From contig NC_092866.1 of the NCBI RefSeq assembly GCF_032062135.1, forward strand, positions 30,364,746 through 30,428,745: a stretch of DNA of 64,000 bases. The letters are read 5' to 3'. The notes below the pieces were generated by a model that ran no database searches, was not told where the DNA came from, and was given only the letters and a program-made list of their open reading frames with translations. This document shows positions 37,263 to 49,116 of the stretch, piece after piece; positions within the stretch are counted from its first letter, which is position 1; each line of letters begins with the position of its first letter. The DNA is from Pyxicephalus adspersus. Its lineage: Eukaryota > Chordata > Amphibia > Anura > Pyxicephalidae. Made by a program: the position numbers and the translations under genes.

Positions 37263-39092
37263 TTTCGAATTTGATTATAACACTTGGCTGATTGATACAG
37301 TGGCCAAGTGGAACAAAATGTGGGGTGCTTGTTCTCATAAAGAAGTACATTTTCTCAGTCAGGACTTGAATAGAGCAAAAAAGAATAATTTTTCCTAAAA
37401 AAAAATGGTGGCTGAATGTAGTCTGTTTGCATGAGTGCACAAAATATATAAAATATAAGGTCCAAATGCACTTTAAATTAGACTGTAATAAAAAGTCAAC
37501 ACATTTGGGGTTGCAAAGCGCCCCTCTTCTTTAGGGCTTGATACTATTTAAAAAAGTATGAACTGCACTGATCGAATTTAAAGGATCCTGCACGATAATT
37601 AGTCTAATAATAGCTCCAGATGTTGGTTAAACCTAAACCTGATCCCAAACCTTTTTCTGGGGCTTGGCTCCTGTTCTTGTGACTTTCTAATGTTTATTAA
37701 TCATGTTTCCGATTTCCATCAGCAGCACGTTTTACGTCTACTATTTATGATTGCTCCCTTTTAATGACTTCTACCTGGTATGCCAAAAATCCTGACCTCT
37801 TGCTCATATTTCTGATTTTCTGTACTTCATTTCACTGTTAAAAGTACATGAATACCACACATACAAATATTCAACAGCCTGCCAAAACTTATAATGATGT
37901 CACTTCAATATCAATACCTGATTTTGATGCAGGTCACCTCTGAGCTTTGCAGTAGCTTACATTTCATTATTCATTACATCAGCTCTTGTTCCTGTGTATT
38001 GTGCACATAATTCATATTTTACAGCCTACCCTAATGCAATAATGCACCTTGGTCATAAATCAGTAATGCCCAGACACAAGCATCTCTTTGGGCAGGAATA
38101 CAGGACCTTTCATTGGCTGAAAGACAGTGAAAAAGTCTGCCATTTACTCTATCTGGCACAGCTGGAAAAACAAGGTAAGAACACGCTATAATTTGAAAGT
38201 TCAAAAGTGGTAGACTTTACAACAAACATAGACAGAGACAGAGTTTACTTTGGAGCATAGGTCAAAACTGAATTTAATGCAGGTTTTCTACTAAAGGACT
38301 TTACATCACAATGAATGTGTATATCACAATAAAAGTATAGTTTTAAATATTTTTTAAAACCTAGTTTGGCACCATGTGGATTTGTGTCTATAATAGTAAC
38401 ATTCCTTCTCATGTCTAGAAAGATTGTAGCTGGTATAGCAACAACAAAAAATAGGTCAGTTTGCTGATTTTTTTATGTGAGTTTACCTTCACTATTTTTT
38501 AGGTACCAGAAATCAACTTATAACATTACCATTAAATTTTACTATTTATTGAATTTGCATGCAGTTTACATATATCAAAAACAAAATGTGTTAAACAGAC
38601 AGTAAAACAGACTTTAAAACCTAAGGAACATAAATAAACTGTTCATTGATTGATCAAAATAATTAAATTGAGTCGTTTACGTGTTTCACCACTAGGCTTT
38701 ATTAGAAAGATGTGCTTTCCTGCAGGATATTTAGTGATTTTGTTACATCAGTAGGTATTTAATTAGATTTTAGTTTAATGATTCAGTTTTCCCATGTTTC
38801 TCATATTTATCTAAATGATCCTAGTAGATACCAACAGCAATTTCAGATGAAACACACGGTTATGATTTCATGTAACCAACTGTGCAATAAATCCAAACCC
38901 ATATGTATTTAATGCACCACATGTGTAGATCTCTTAGACGATTTTACCAACAACAAATGTTATACATAATATTATCAATCTTTATTTACAGCAGTGTTTT
39001 GAATTTTATATATTAAATGTAGCATTATTTTCATGAAACTTTTTATTTGCCTTTTTTTTATTCATACATTTTCTTCTTTTTTTTTTTACAGA
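37263..39092. other. Noncoding, one weak exon candidate
   Basis: AT-rich sequence without recognised repeats. It contains the splice-bounded open segment 38025-38174 listed separately. Confidence 0.4.
38025..38174 (+). other. Possible unrecognised exon
   Basis: An open segment of exactly 150 bp is bounded by TTCATATTTTACAG before 38025 and a strong CAAG/GTAAGA donor after 38174. The open frame reads YPNAIMHLGHKSVMPRHKHL, then FGQEYRTFHWLKDSEKVCHL. I do not recognise the protein and found no partner exons. It could be a chance ORF. Confidence 0.2.
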
Positions 39093-40740
39093 AATATGGG
39101 AGGTTGTTTAAATGACCCTAATGTATTTTGCTACATTTGTGGTGAATATTCTCAGCAAAAACAGAGAAGAAACATTACACCATTTGTGAAACAAGCATAT
39201 CTTGCTGTAACAAACTGGGGGACCAAGATAAGTATTGGGCTCCCCATATGGTATGCAAAAATGGAAAATTGAAAATTCTGAAATTTGGTGTACCTATGGT
39301 ATGGCGAGAGCCCAAAAATCATCATAATAATTGTTCTTTTTGTGTTGTGAATGTAAAAGGTTTCAATTGTTACAAGAAAAACAAGAGTATCCCGATTTGG
39401 AATCCGCAAGATGACCTGTGCCTCATGGTGCTGATGTTCCCATACCAGTGTTCAGTACACCCCCTGATATTCCTGTATCCAACATGGAAGATATACAGGG
39501 TTTGGAGTGTAATCCAGGAGTTAGCAGTGGAACTGACTATAAAGGAAGTGTTTCATCAAACCAGCAGTTCTCCCAAGAAGATCCTAATGATTTAATAGGT
39601 GACCTAAGTCTGTCAAAACAAGCATCTGAACTTTTAGTATCCAGGCTAAAAGTAAAGAACTGCCTGAGACCAACATTAAAATAACCGTTTATAGGACAAG
39701 ACAGGTGATACTCCTACCATATTTCAGTTAAGATGGAGACTTTGTGTACTGTTGTAATATCCCTTAACTACTAGCCCATATGGGAGTACCAGAATACCAA
39801 GCAGAAGACAAGCAGCTTTTTAAAGACAGTTCCACTGCAAGTTTGAAATCTGTTTTACTGCATAATGGAAACTGCTATGTATCAATTCCATTTGGTCACT
39901 CAACAAAACTTAAGAATATGAAAATATCAAAATGGTCTTACAAAAGCTTTGCTATCATGAACACCAGTGGCCCATATGTGTTGATTTATAAAAATATTGA
40001 ACTACCTACTTGGACAGCAAAATGGATACACAATATACACATTTTTCATTTGCTAGTGGAATAGTGGAGGAAAGCAGGATCACTGGAAAAAATGACATGG
40101 CCCTCCAAGGGAAAACATGAAAAAAGGTGCAGTGAACATCATTAATAAGCCAATGGTTGACAAGGAAAAAAAAAATCAATCATTCTCCCTCCACTACACA
40201 AAAAGTTGGGATTAATGAAGCAATTTGTTGGAGCTCTGAACAAGGATGGTGATTACTTTAAATACATTTGTAGATTCTTCCCTGGATTGAGTACTGAAAA
40301 ATTAAAAGCAGGAATCTTTGATGGACCCCAGATTCAGAAACTGATAAATGATTCAAATTTCACAAGTTACATGACTGATATTGAAGCTTCTGCCTGGCAC
40401 AGGTATGTCATTGTTGTTAAGAACTTCTTGGATAACCATAAAGCACAAATTTATGAAGAACTGGTAAAAAACTTGCTCCTAAAACTTTAAAAATTTGGGT
40501 GCAACTATGAGCATAAAGGTACACTATCTTCATAGCCATTTGCAAAAATTTCCAGAAAACCTTGGCGATTTTAGTGAGGAACAAGGGGAGAGGTTCCATC
40601 AAGATATAACGGTGATGGAAGAAAGGTATCAGGGCAGATGGGATAGACACATGATGGCAGTCTACTGCTGAAGCCTTCAACACGATTGTCCTGATCATCA
40701 GCATAAAAGGAAATCATACAGAGTTTTTCAATGACTTCCT
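39093..40740 (+). pseudogene. Multicopy CYICG-type protein family, decayed copy 1
   Basis: Starts MGGCLNDPNVFCYICGEYSQ with a CxxC knuckle, then GVPMVWREPKNHHNN and a second cysteine pair (CSFCVVNVKGF, frameshifted). A proline-rich PVPHGADVPIPVFSTPPD-like stretch follows, then LSKQASELLVSRLK at 39605-39650. Later segments include SLKSVLLHNGNCYVS, KLGLMKQFVGALNKDGDYF, GIFDGPQIQKLINDSNF, VHYLHSH-type sequence and RFHQDI...ERYQGRW near 40590. I know the family as repeated uncharacterised proteins in many animal genomes. Multicopy state suggests a transposon, but I cannot name a superfamily. Frameshifts and an internal deletion (around 40030-40170) break it. Confidence 0.7.
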
Positions 40741-42737
40741 TGTGACTAGTTTTGTAAATTTACTAAATATAGAATATATTCACATTAAGTATTTCAAATG
40801 TTTTTCTTGTATACATAGGTATATCTAGTTTAATTTTGCTTATTATTGAGGTCATTATTTCAAAAACTAGAGCCAATCTAGCAAAACCAATACTATATTT
40901 TGAATCTGTGCATCAAACAAATGACTTTAATGTGTTTGGCAAGAAAATGTTTGTTGACCAGTGTGACGTCCGTACGTGTAAGTGTTTCAGTATTAAAAAC
41001 ATTTTATTCTCATTTTAAACAACAGTAAACATAAATCATGAATACGAATGGAAACTCACACCCACTACATGTAAAGATATTTAAAATATAGATAACCACA
41101 TACTGTAGTCTAAAAATCAAAAACAAAATATTTACATTTACTTTACTACATTAGGCTTCAAAAAAGTTTGCAACAATCTCTTTAAAAGTATGAGATGAAA
41201 AAAGCAACATCTTAAATGTATCGCTATAGTAGTAGTATTGCTTATTTACAGTAATTTATCATGGATTAGACTGCCAATTATAAGGATACTAAAACAGAAA
41301 GAAATGCTATGTCATATTCTAAAGTTAACATATGTAGAATTAAATTATACTGCAAAAAACAGATGTTCAACTATGTTGATAGGGTTTTAGTCCTGGGATA
41401 TGTTTATTTCCCCAGTGGTTGAATTTGATGGATTTATGCCTTTTTTTTCAACCTGAGTTACTATGTAACTGTAAAAAAATCATAAATAGTACACAAAATA
41501 TGCTCAAAAATGAACATAAAAAGGAAAACAAGCATTAAGGTAATAAAAGACAATTATCAACTATAAGAAATAAGTAAAGTGAGTGAAAAAAAATAAGTAA
41601 TACATACTGTGCTATGATCTCTGTGGAACTTGATCTGTGTTTAAAAGAAAATGTACAGAGGCATGGCTTTATACACGTGGAGTCAAACAACAAGTTTGAC
41701 TACAAGCCAGATAAGTATTTGTACTTTGTGCCCAAGGCACAAACACTAGAGCAAAGATCACGCAAGCAGAACCTTTACTTACACTAAACACACACTATGA
41801 GGCATGGTTCCACAAGTTATTTCTAAAACAAAACTAATTCCTAAAATTCACAGGTAGAATAAAAAAAAAATTACCTGAAAATTAAACATCATATAAATAT
41901 GCAGATGACCTGTATACTAAAGATATGGTAGCTGCACATTTTTACATCACATAACATTTGTAATAAAGATTTGTAATATTTATCCAATGTTTTGTACAAA
42001 AAAAGATACCAATTATATCAAGCAACAAAAATGTGTGTGCCTGTAAAAAGACAAACACAAACTACAACACCAACTACTGTCAAAAATATTTTTGAATTAG
42101 GCAGGTATGCCACTACCTGGCATGGAATGCAACTGGCATTTATGTTTGCATGTGTGTATTAGATATGCATGTGTCTAGGAATAGATGTCCTTTAGGGGGC
42201 TGACAATTTTACAAAACGTCAAAAGCTTTTTTTGCACACAGGGTACTAGGTATGTAGACAACACAGTGTCTATAAGTTTAGACACCCATGGCAAAATTTG
42301 TAAAATGTTGGACACTTTTTGCTGCAGCTTTGCCACACTTATAGTACCCAAAATAAAACATAGACAAAATAGACTGTTACATAGTTACATAGTAACGTTG
42401 AAGCCAAAACTATATTGAGAGAACCACAAATGTATTAACTATTGTTTGGAAAGGGAGTAGCATGGATTATAGGGTAACATAGCATTTCTACTATAAATAA
42501 TAAAGTTGAATCTCTTGAAAAAAAATCTGCTGTTTTAGATTCTGTGAGTTGGCACAATGGCACAGGGAATTCAGTCAAAAGCAGCATAAGGTAAAGCAGC
42601 ATATTATCAGAAAATAGTGGAAGTCAGAAAGCACTTGATAATCACCTCTCTATGGAATTAAACCTAATTCCCTCTATGGTATTTTTTTCCTAATAAAGGA
42701 TATGCTACAGGTATAACAGTAACAGTTCAGAAAAAAA
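40741..42737. other. Noncoding AT-rich spacer
   Basis: No coding similarity. It holds the dispersed repeat tail at 41390-41470 and a possible partner at 42370-42410 (TTACATAGTTACATAGTAAC). Confidence 0.4.
41390..41470 (+). repeat. Dispersed amphibian-type repeat tail
   Basis: GTTGAATTTGATGGATTTATG, a T-run, CAACCTGAGTTACTATGTAAC: a sequence pattern common at the end of an abundant frog repeat. I cannot give a family name with certainty. Confidence 0.5.
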
Positions 42738-44098
42738 CACTGAGATGGATATTGGATCACCCTCCCCCTATGTTGTTCCAGTACATCATGGAACCACATC
42801 TTGCTTTAATTACAATCTTGAGTCTGTTGGGATATGTCTCTACCAATTTTTCACATTTAGATTGTATAACGCTTTTCTAAAGAACTGTTGAAGATCAGTC
42901 ATGTTGGATGCTAACCATTGAAGAACTGCAATTTTCAAGTAATTCCACAGATTTGCAATAAAGTTTTATTCTAGACTCTGACTAGGGCACAGAAGGACTT
43001 CCATTTTTTTTTTATTCGGCCACTGTATGGCCCATTTTGCTCAGGGTTTCTTGTCATTGCCCTGTTGGATAGTGAACCTTCTTCCAATTGACAACTTTGA
43101 CAAAGGGTGCAGGTTTTGGTCTAATATCTATTTTTCTGCTCTTCCTTGACAAGTGCCCCAGTAGCTGCTGCAGAGAAACACTCCCACAACAGGATGCTAC
43201 AACCTCAATGCTTTACTGTAGGGTTGGTGTTCTTTGGATGGTGAGTAGTATTGGCTTTCTGTTATACCATTTGGTGCTGAGGCCAAATAGTTTTGGCCTT
43301 GTTTCATAACAAAATCTTTTTTCCACCTGGCCTCAAAATCATCAGGATGCATTTTGGCAAAAGTTAGTATGGGCCTTTTTTTTAAGGAGAAGATTTTTTA
43401 ATGCAATCATCCCATACAAGCCATATTTGTGGAGCACTTGTGATATTGTTGTCACATGCACAAAAAGACCTTTTTTTGCCATATATTCTTGAAACTTCTT
43501 TAAGGTTGTTACGGGGCTCTTTTTAGCCTCTCTGACTAGTTTCCTCCTCGTTCTTCTATCCAGTTTGGAAGGACAGCTGAGTAAGGGAGGTTCTGGACTC
43601 CTAGTAGTACCAAATATTTTGCACTTTCCAACTATTGTTGGCTTTATTGTGCTCCTAGAGTTTAGTAAAGCCTTTACACATGTTTTTATATCTATCTCTA
43701 GACTGCCCGCAGCCTAATTCAAGAGATCTTTGGACAGGGCCTTGTAACCCATAGTAATTTGCTTTTGGTTACAGAGCATTGAAAAGTTCTAACAATAGCA
43801 ATTTTTATGCTGAACCAATCAAATAATTACAATTGATCACAAGTTGAAACAGAATGTAAGAGTGCAATGGAGAAGGTATTTACACATGATGGAGCTTAGT
43901 GACTGGTATTTTGTGTTTTTGGTATTGTTTTTAGGGTTTTTTTTATGAACCTTTGCTGTTACAGCTTCCACTTGGATTTTATACGTTGCATAACAACAAC
44001 GTATTACAGAGCAATTACACCTGTAAAAATTTCAGGCTGCAAAGCATCAAATCGGAATATTTTGAAGGGGGCGATTAGTTTCTTTACCCACTGAGTGT
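42738..44098 (-). mobile_element. Second Tc1-like family, heavily decayed
   Basis: Termini near CACTGAGATGGATATTGGAT (left) and the complement of TTTCTTTACCCACTGAGTG (right) are inverted repeats. The interior, read on the minus strand near 43210-42960, contains a Tc1 transposase core: SVHHPKNTNPTVKH, ILLWECFSAAATGALV and a remnant of the following core strand. Stops occur throughout. It differs from the family at 24051 in both termini and protein. Confidence 0.75.
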
Positions 44099-45089
44099 AT
44101 TTGTTATTCAAGATTGCACATGAACATGCATGTTTTTTTATGGTAATATGTGAAGTTCCACTTTTTTTAAATATTTTAATTTAATATAATTTGCAAGGGT
44201 ACCCATCACATATTTATGTCCAAATAGTTACACAGTAGAGTGTTGTTTTTATCTATATTTATAAACTGTCTGGCATTGCTGTAGCAAACATACCAAAAGG
44301 GAGGTCCTGCCTTCCACCTGCAATCATTTTACCAGTGGTTGGAATATTAATAATAACTTTTAAACATATATATCAATCATTAACTTTTAAACATATATTA
44401 AACCAAGTTTTCCTTTTTTATTGCATGGATTTAATGAAAATTATCCTATAATACAATACTAGCTGCTTTGTAGCCACAAGAGTCCCCCACTTATCTTACA
44501 TTTCCTTGTTAAAGAGAAATTGGGGTTCAAGCCAAGTGGCTAGCTATGTGTGACAGGGTAGCACGGTATGACATATAGTTTTTGCACCTAGTGATGGCAC
44601 CATGGTGATGAAATTTAGGGGGAGATAGCCACACTTACACTTGCAGTTACATTTCCCTTTTTTTACAGAGATATTAAGGTTCATGTGTGACAGGGTAGCA
44701 TGATATGATGGCTAGGTGGCCAGCTATGTGTAACAGGCACCCACCAGCCGCTTAGTCCCTCACACTGCAGCATCTGCAGATTTGAATCCAGGCGGCAGCG
44801 AGTGGTACTCAGCGTCTTCCTGTAGCCAGGGTTCCATGGCATGAGGAAGGGGTAACCGCACCGCCACCTCACCGCCAACCTGAATGCAGCCTTTGAAGGG
44901 TTGTGAATTTCCAATGGGCACCACAGCGCACAGAGAGCTGGCTGTACCTTGTTGTTCATTGCCATGAGAGTGGCCTCCAGGGGGTCCCCAATATGCAAAC
45001 TCAATTTAGGGACCCTGGTCTTGAAATAGCCCCATTTAGTTTGAAAATATCTGGCAACTTATGTTTAGGGGGCTTAAATTAAGTTTAGT
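44099..45089. other. Unclassified; GC-rich repeat island at 44530-45010
   Basis: 44553-44585 and 44686-44745 share the phrase TATGTGTGACAGGGTAGCA and flanking GGCTAG, suggesting a degenerate tandem or LTR-like repeat. 44681-45004 is open on the minus strand but shows no domain. Sequence before 44530 is AT-rich with nothing recognised. Confidence 0.35.
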
Positions 45090-46085
45090 AATAGCTCTCA
45101 GGGTCCCCTTTGTACCCCAAAGATTGCATTTCTGCAGTACTTTAGTACTGACAGTGGCTTTGTGTATTGCCAAAACATACCTGGTTTATTGGAGAAATTG
45201 GGAATTCCAATCTATAACTCAATTGAATGGCGAATATTCATCGATAGCTCAAAGCAGAGCTTAAAATGTGTCCTCCTTCACAATGGAAATATACTTGGGT
45301 CAGTTCCAATTAGCCATTCAGTTTCTCTTTGTAAAGAATATGCAGACATAAAGAGAGTCATTGAGTTGTTGCATATCACCAACACAATTGGGTCATCTGT
45401 GTCGACCTTAAAATGGAATGCTTTCTTCTGGTATCTGTGCATGTGGGACAGCAGAGCTCGTGAGAGGCATTGGGTGGAAACAAATTGGTCTACAAGATCT
45501 GACCTAAAACCAGGTGATCCAAACATTCTACATGAGCCACTTGTTGATAGAAAGATTATATTCCCACCTCTGCACATGACACTGGGTCTGATGAAGCAGT
45601 TCGTTAAAGCTTTGCCAACTGAAGGAGACTGTTTCAAGTACCTCATTTTGGCCTTTCCTAGTCTGTCATTTGAAAAAATAAAGGCCGGTGTGTTTGATGG
45701 TCCACAGATTCGGCAGCCCACCAAAGATGAACATTTCATCAGGAAAATGTCAGAAGTCCAAAAAGAATGCTTGGTTATCATTCAAAGCCATTGTCAAGGA
45801 CTTTCTTGGAAACACATGAGCAAATAATTACACAGAAATTGTCCACAAACTCTTGGGAGAGCTACAAAATGCTTGGTTGCAATATGAGCATCAAGGTGCA
45901 TTTTCTGCATAGCCATCTTTGTAACTTCCCAGGAAAACCTTGGTGCAGTCAGTGATAAGCAAGGTAAACAATTCCATCAAGATTTGAAGGTCTTAGAAGG
46001 ACGGTATTAGGGTAGATGGGATTTACACTTGATGGCTGACTATTGTTGGAGCATCCGGCGGGATTGTCCTAACACGGAACACTCC
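45090..46085 (+). pseudogene. Multicopy CYICG-type protein family, decayed copy 2
   Basis: It lacks the N-terminal cysteine region and starts mid-protein (QYFSTDSGFVYCQNIPGLLE). Then come IEWRIFIDSSKQSLKCVLLH, YLCMWDSRARERHWVE, FPPLHMTLGLMKQFVKALPT, GVFDGPQIRQPTKDE, LGCNMSIKVHFLHSHLCNFP, and a remnant of the HQD...GRW tail near 46000. The frame at 45162-45827 is open for 221 codons, then shifts. Copies 1 and 2 share motif order but differ in many residues, so they are not a recent tandem duplication. Confidence 0.7.
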
Positions 46086-46585
46086 TGGAAAAACTATAAG
46101 TGTAAGTTTTTATCTTAACCGCTTACCTAATTAATTTTCAAATGTTTTACTGTAAAAAAATGTCAGTAACAATAAATCCTTTCTATGAGCAAACAAAATT
46201 TAAATAAACAGTATATTCAAATATATTTTCATTATTTTTGCAGTGTATGTAAAATTTGTATGTTTTTTGATAAAAATGGAGGGTACACTGTATCGTAAAA
46301 ATTGGACATGATAGCAAAAAACTGGGGTCATTTCTGGATTCACCACCCAAAAATTAGTAAAAAAACAAGAGTAAGATCTAACTCAACAAAAAATGCATTC
46401 TTCAGTGTAATCAGTGTAGGAGATATAAAGGTTTATACATGGGGATATTGACAGCTGCATGGACACTGACACAGCACTCATGATGCTGCAATTATCTCAC
46501 AGTACAAGGTGGGCAGGGAGCAGCCACAGCTGATTGGCAAGCCTATAGTACACGTCCACTCTCAGGGAGCGCTCAGGAATTTTTC
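46086..46585. other. Noncoding spacer
   Basis: No gene or repeat boundary was recognised between the family relic and the foldback element. Confidence 0.4.
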
Positions 46586-46787
46586 AACATGTATTTTTCA
46601 AATAATTACAAAACAGGTGACATAAACTTCATTAAATCAGTGTAAGAAGAGCAAACATTGTACAATCACACATAAATAGAACTATAAAGGCATCCTTCAA
46701 TTCTATATTCCTAGGGATATGCCTAGCTTACTAAATAGAAAGTCGTCTGACTTAATGTTGCAACAGAGATGTACAAAGCTCAAAAAG

Positions 46788-46833
46788 ATTTCAAGCCCGA
46801 CACGTTTCGCTGGAAGGCTTTATCAGGGGATCT
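46788..46833 (-). ncRNA. Hammerhead-like motif, left arm
   Basis: Minus strand: GATCCC, CTGATAA, AGCCTTCCAGC, GAAA, CGTGTC, GGGCTTGA. CCC before the first core box can pair with GGG after the GTC cleavage triplet (stem I), and GC...GC forms a short stem II. Stem III is minimal, as in Penelope-type and newt hammerheads. The first core box has G-to-A (CTGATAA for CTGATGA), which should impair catalysis. Confidence 0.55.
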
Positions 46834-47491
46834 GCAAGGAGAGTCAGAGTGTCTGTACAATAAAGTATAAACGGAAATGATCATAAATTATATATATAAA
46901 TCATATAAACTTGTATATGGAAATAACATAATAGTGGCAGGTCATATCAGAGATATGCAATAATTCATAGTCAATAAACTTTGTGCAGTATGTATTTATA
47001 AATCTGATCTCGAAATGTAGTGATGTGGTATCTGATTTGTTATAAAACAAATCTATTGCTAATTTGCTATTAGCTAATTAACAAAAAAGTTTTCCTCACC
47101 ATACACAATATTCAATGTATACAGTAATAAACTATTTTGGTCTCTGTAGTACATGTATTTATTACTATGAAGAAGAAGAGAAAGAGATTTAACTTACTGG
47201 ATTATGAAGAAGACACAGATATACATACATGATGTTTTCTGCTGTTGAAGGGGGGAGGGTTTATACACTGCTGCTGCAGAACCTGGATGCCAAGCCAAGT
47301 ATCAAGGTGGTTCCAGTAACATTCACTTGCAAGTATGGTACCTATGGGTGTTGTTATAACTAGTGGTAGGTAGATAGGAACTCTTTGATAAAGTATAGTT
47401 CTTTCAAAACAAAAAAGGGTTTGTTCAATAGCAGCCATGTTGATAAAGAAACAATACTGGAGGGAGATAGTTATCTACTTTCAACAAACTA

Positions 47492-47763
47492 CATATGGTA
47501 TTAAATGATGCAAAACTGCTGATGCCTTATTTATTTAAAATTAAGTCAGAGGTAAGTTGCAAAAATATTATTTCCAAGGAAATTGATCAACGATTCCAGA
47601 GAAGATAAGGCTTTTCGGCTCCCAAGATCTAGATATGGTATACATGGTATAAAATAATGCAAACCTGCTGGTGTCCTATTTGTTTATAAATTAAGTCAGA
47701 GGTAAGTTACAAACCTATTATTTCTAAAGATATTGGTCAGAGGCTATAGAGAAGATAAGGCTT
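47492..47763. repeat. Two diverged copies of a 150-bp tandem unit
   Basis: Units start at about 47492 and 47642, and matched blocks are offset by exactly 150 bp. TTAAGTCAGAGGTAAGTT is at 47541 and 47691; GAAGATAAGGCTT is at 47601 and 47751. Each copy contains a splice-donor-like AG/GTAAGT. The pair lies in the centre of the foldback element. Confidence 0.9.
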
Positions 47764-48099
47764 ACCTTGGACAACTGCAACTATGGAACAGGAAAGAGGA
47801 TATGCAAACTGCATGTACAGCAAGAAAATCGTTAGGGCATAGCAGCAGCAGCTGCTGTTTTAACCCCATGGATGCAATAGCTTACATTTTTTGAGATCAG
47901 ATTTATATATACATATTGCACAATATAAGTTAATGATATACATAAATTCACACATCGTGCAGGAACACCTTAATGTTTATTGACTATGAATTATTGCATA
48001 TTTCTGATATGACCTCTATTATGTTATTTCTATATACAAGTACATATGATATTTATGATCATTTCTGTTTACACTATTGTACAGAGGCTCTGACTCTCC

Positions 48100-48151
48100 T
48101 TGCACATCTCCTGATGAAGTTTTCTGGCGAAACGCGTCAGGCTTGAGATCT
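48100..48151 (+). ncRNA. Hammerhead ribozyme candidate, right arm
   Basis: Both core boxes are intact: CTGATGA (48111-48117) and GAAA (48129-48132), followed by CGC and the cleavage triplet GTC (48136-48138). Stem II can form as GTT/GGC with two wobble pairs and a TTCT loop; stem III is minimal. Stem I is weak next to the core, but ATCTC (48106-48110) can pair with GAGAT (48145-48149) a few bases on. This minimal type I layout is known from Penelope-like retroelements. Confidence 0.55.
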
Positions 48152-48345
48152 TTTTAAGCTTTGTACATCTCTGCAACATTTAGTCAGACGACTTCCCATT
48201 TAGTAAGCAAGGCATATCCCTAGGAATATAGAATTGAGGGATGCCTTTATAGTTTTATTTATTTGTGATTGTACTATGTTTACTGATACACTGATTTAAT
48301 AAAATTTATGTCACCTATTTTGTAATTATATGAAAAATACACGTT

Positions 48346-49084
48346 AATCTTTTGCCAGGAAACCCTGTTTCTTTCCTACTTCTTTTGTATTTTGACTCAT
48401 TACGGGGTTGACTGCTTTATGACTCATATTATAGGTTGGGCCTCTTTCTCTGTTTTCTTGTTATACTTTTATTTTGATTAAGGTTTATGTACCTAGCCTG
48501 TTTTACTTACCAGCTTTATACTATTGACTACAAATTGTAATATTTACAAATAATATGTCTGTTTTTATTGGCAATGTATACTACAATGTTTTTTTATTAT
48601 TATTGGTAATTATCCTGGTATAGACAACTGCTATTTTGTTCCATGTTTGATCTCTCTGGAAGATTATGGATTGCCCAGGTTTACCTTTAGGTGGCGAGTT
48701 TTACAAAGGCCATGTCTCCTCATGGCAATCCATCTTTATGTGACCAACTTTTTTCAGCACTACAGATGTCCATAGAATGACCAGAATTGCAGATACCACT
48801 GACAACTTTAATACCATACAGCAAACATTGGATGTTTGGCTTGCTCAATCAACTGTAGATATTTCGACATTAGCCAGTTAACTTTATGAATCATATATTA
48901 TATTATTTTATTTCTAAATTAGGGTTGCCTTCAAAGTCCCTTTTTTATAGACATAAATGCTTTCTTCTCTGGAAAACCTTTCATTGTATTGGACAACTTT
49001 AATTATCCCTTTTTGTAGATAATTTTGTTAAAATGTAAATATTACTTATCCTGTGGAATTTTAATTATATACTCATTGTATTAC

Positions 49085-49116
<32 letters not shown>

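Larger units (their letters stand above)
46586..48345. mobile_element. 1.76-kb foldback element with ribozyme-like arms
   Basis: Left arm 46586-46983 is the reverse complement of right arm 47972-48345 with scattered changes. For example GGTGACATAAACTTCATTAA at 46616 mirrors TAATAAAATTTATGTCACC at 48297, and GGCATCCTTCAATTCTATAT mirrors ATATAGAATTGAGGGATGCC. The central 990 bp lacks coding capacity and holds a 150-bp tandem pair. Each arm contains a hammerhead-like motif pointing outward. No target-site duplication was identified. It may derive from Penelope-like pseudo-LTRs in inverted orientation. Confidence 0.85.

Noticed and set aside
45278..45781. Open frame of 167 codons on the minus strand.
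   Set aside because: Antisense shadow of the uncharacterised family copy on the plus strand, which has clear conserved motifs.
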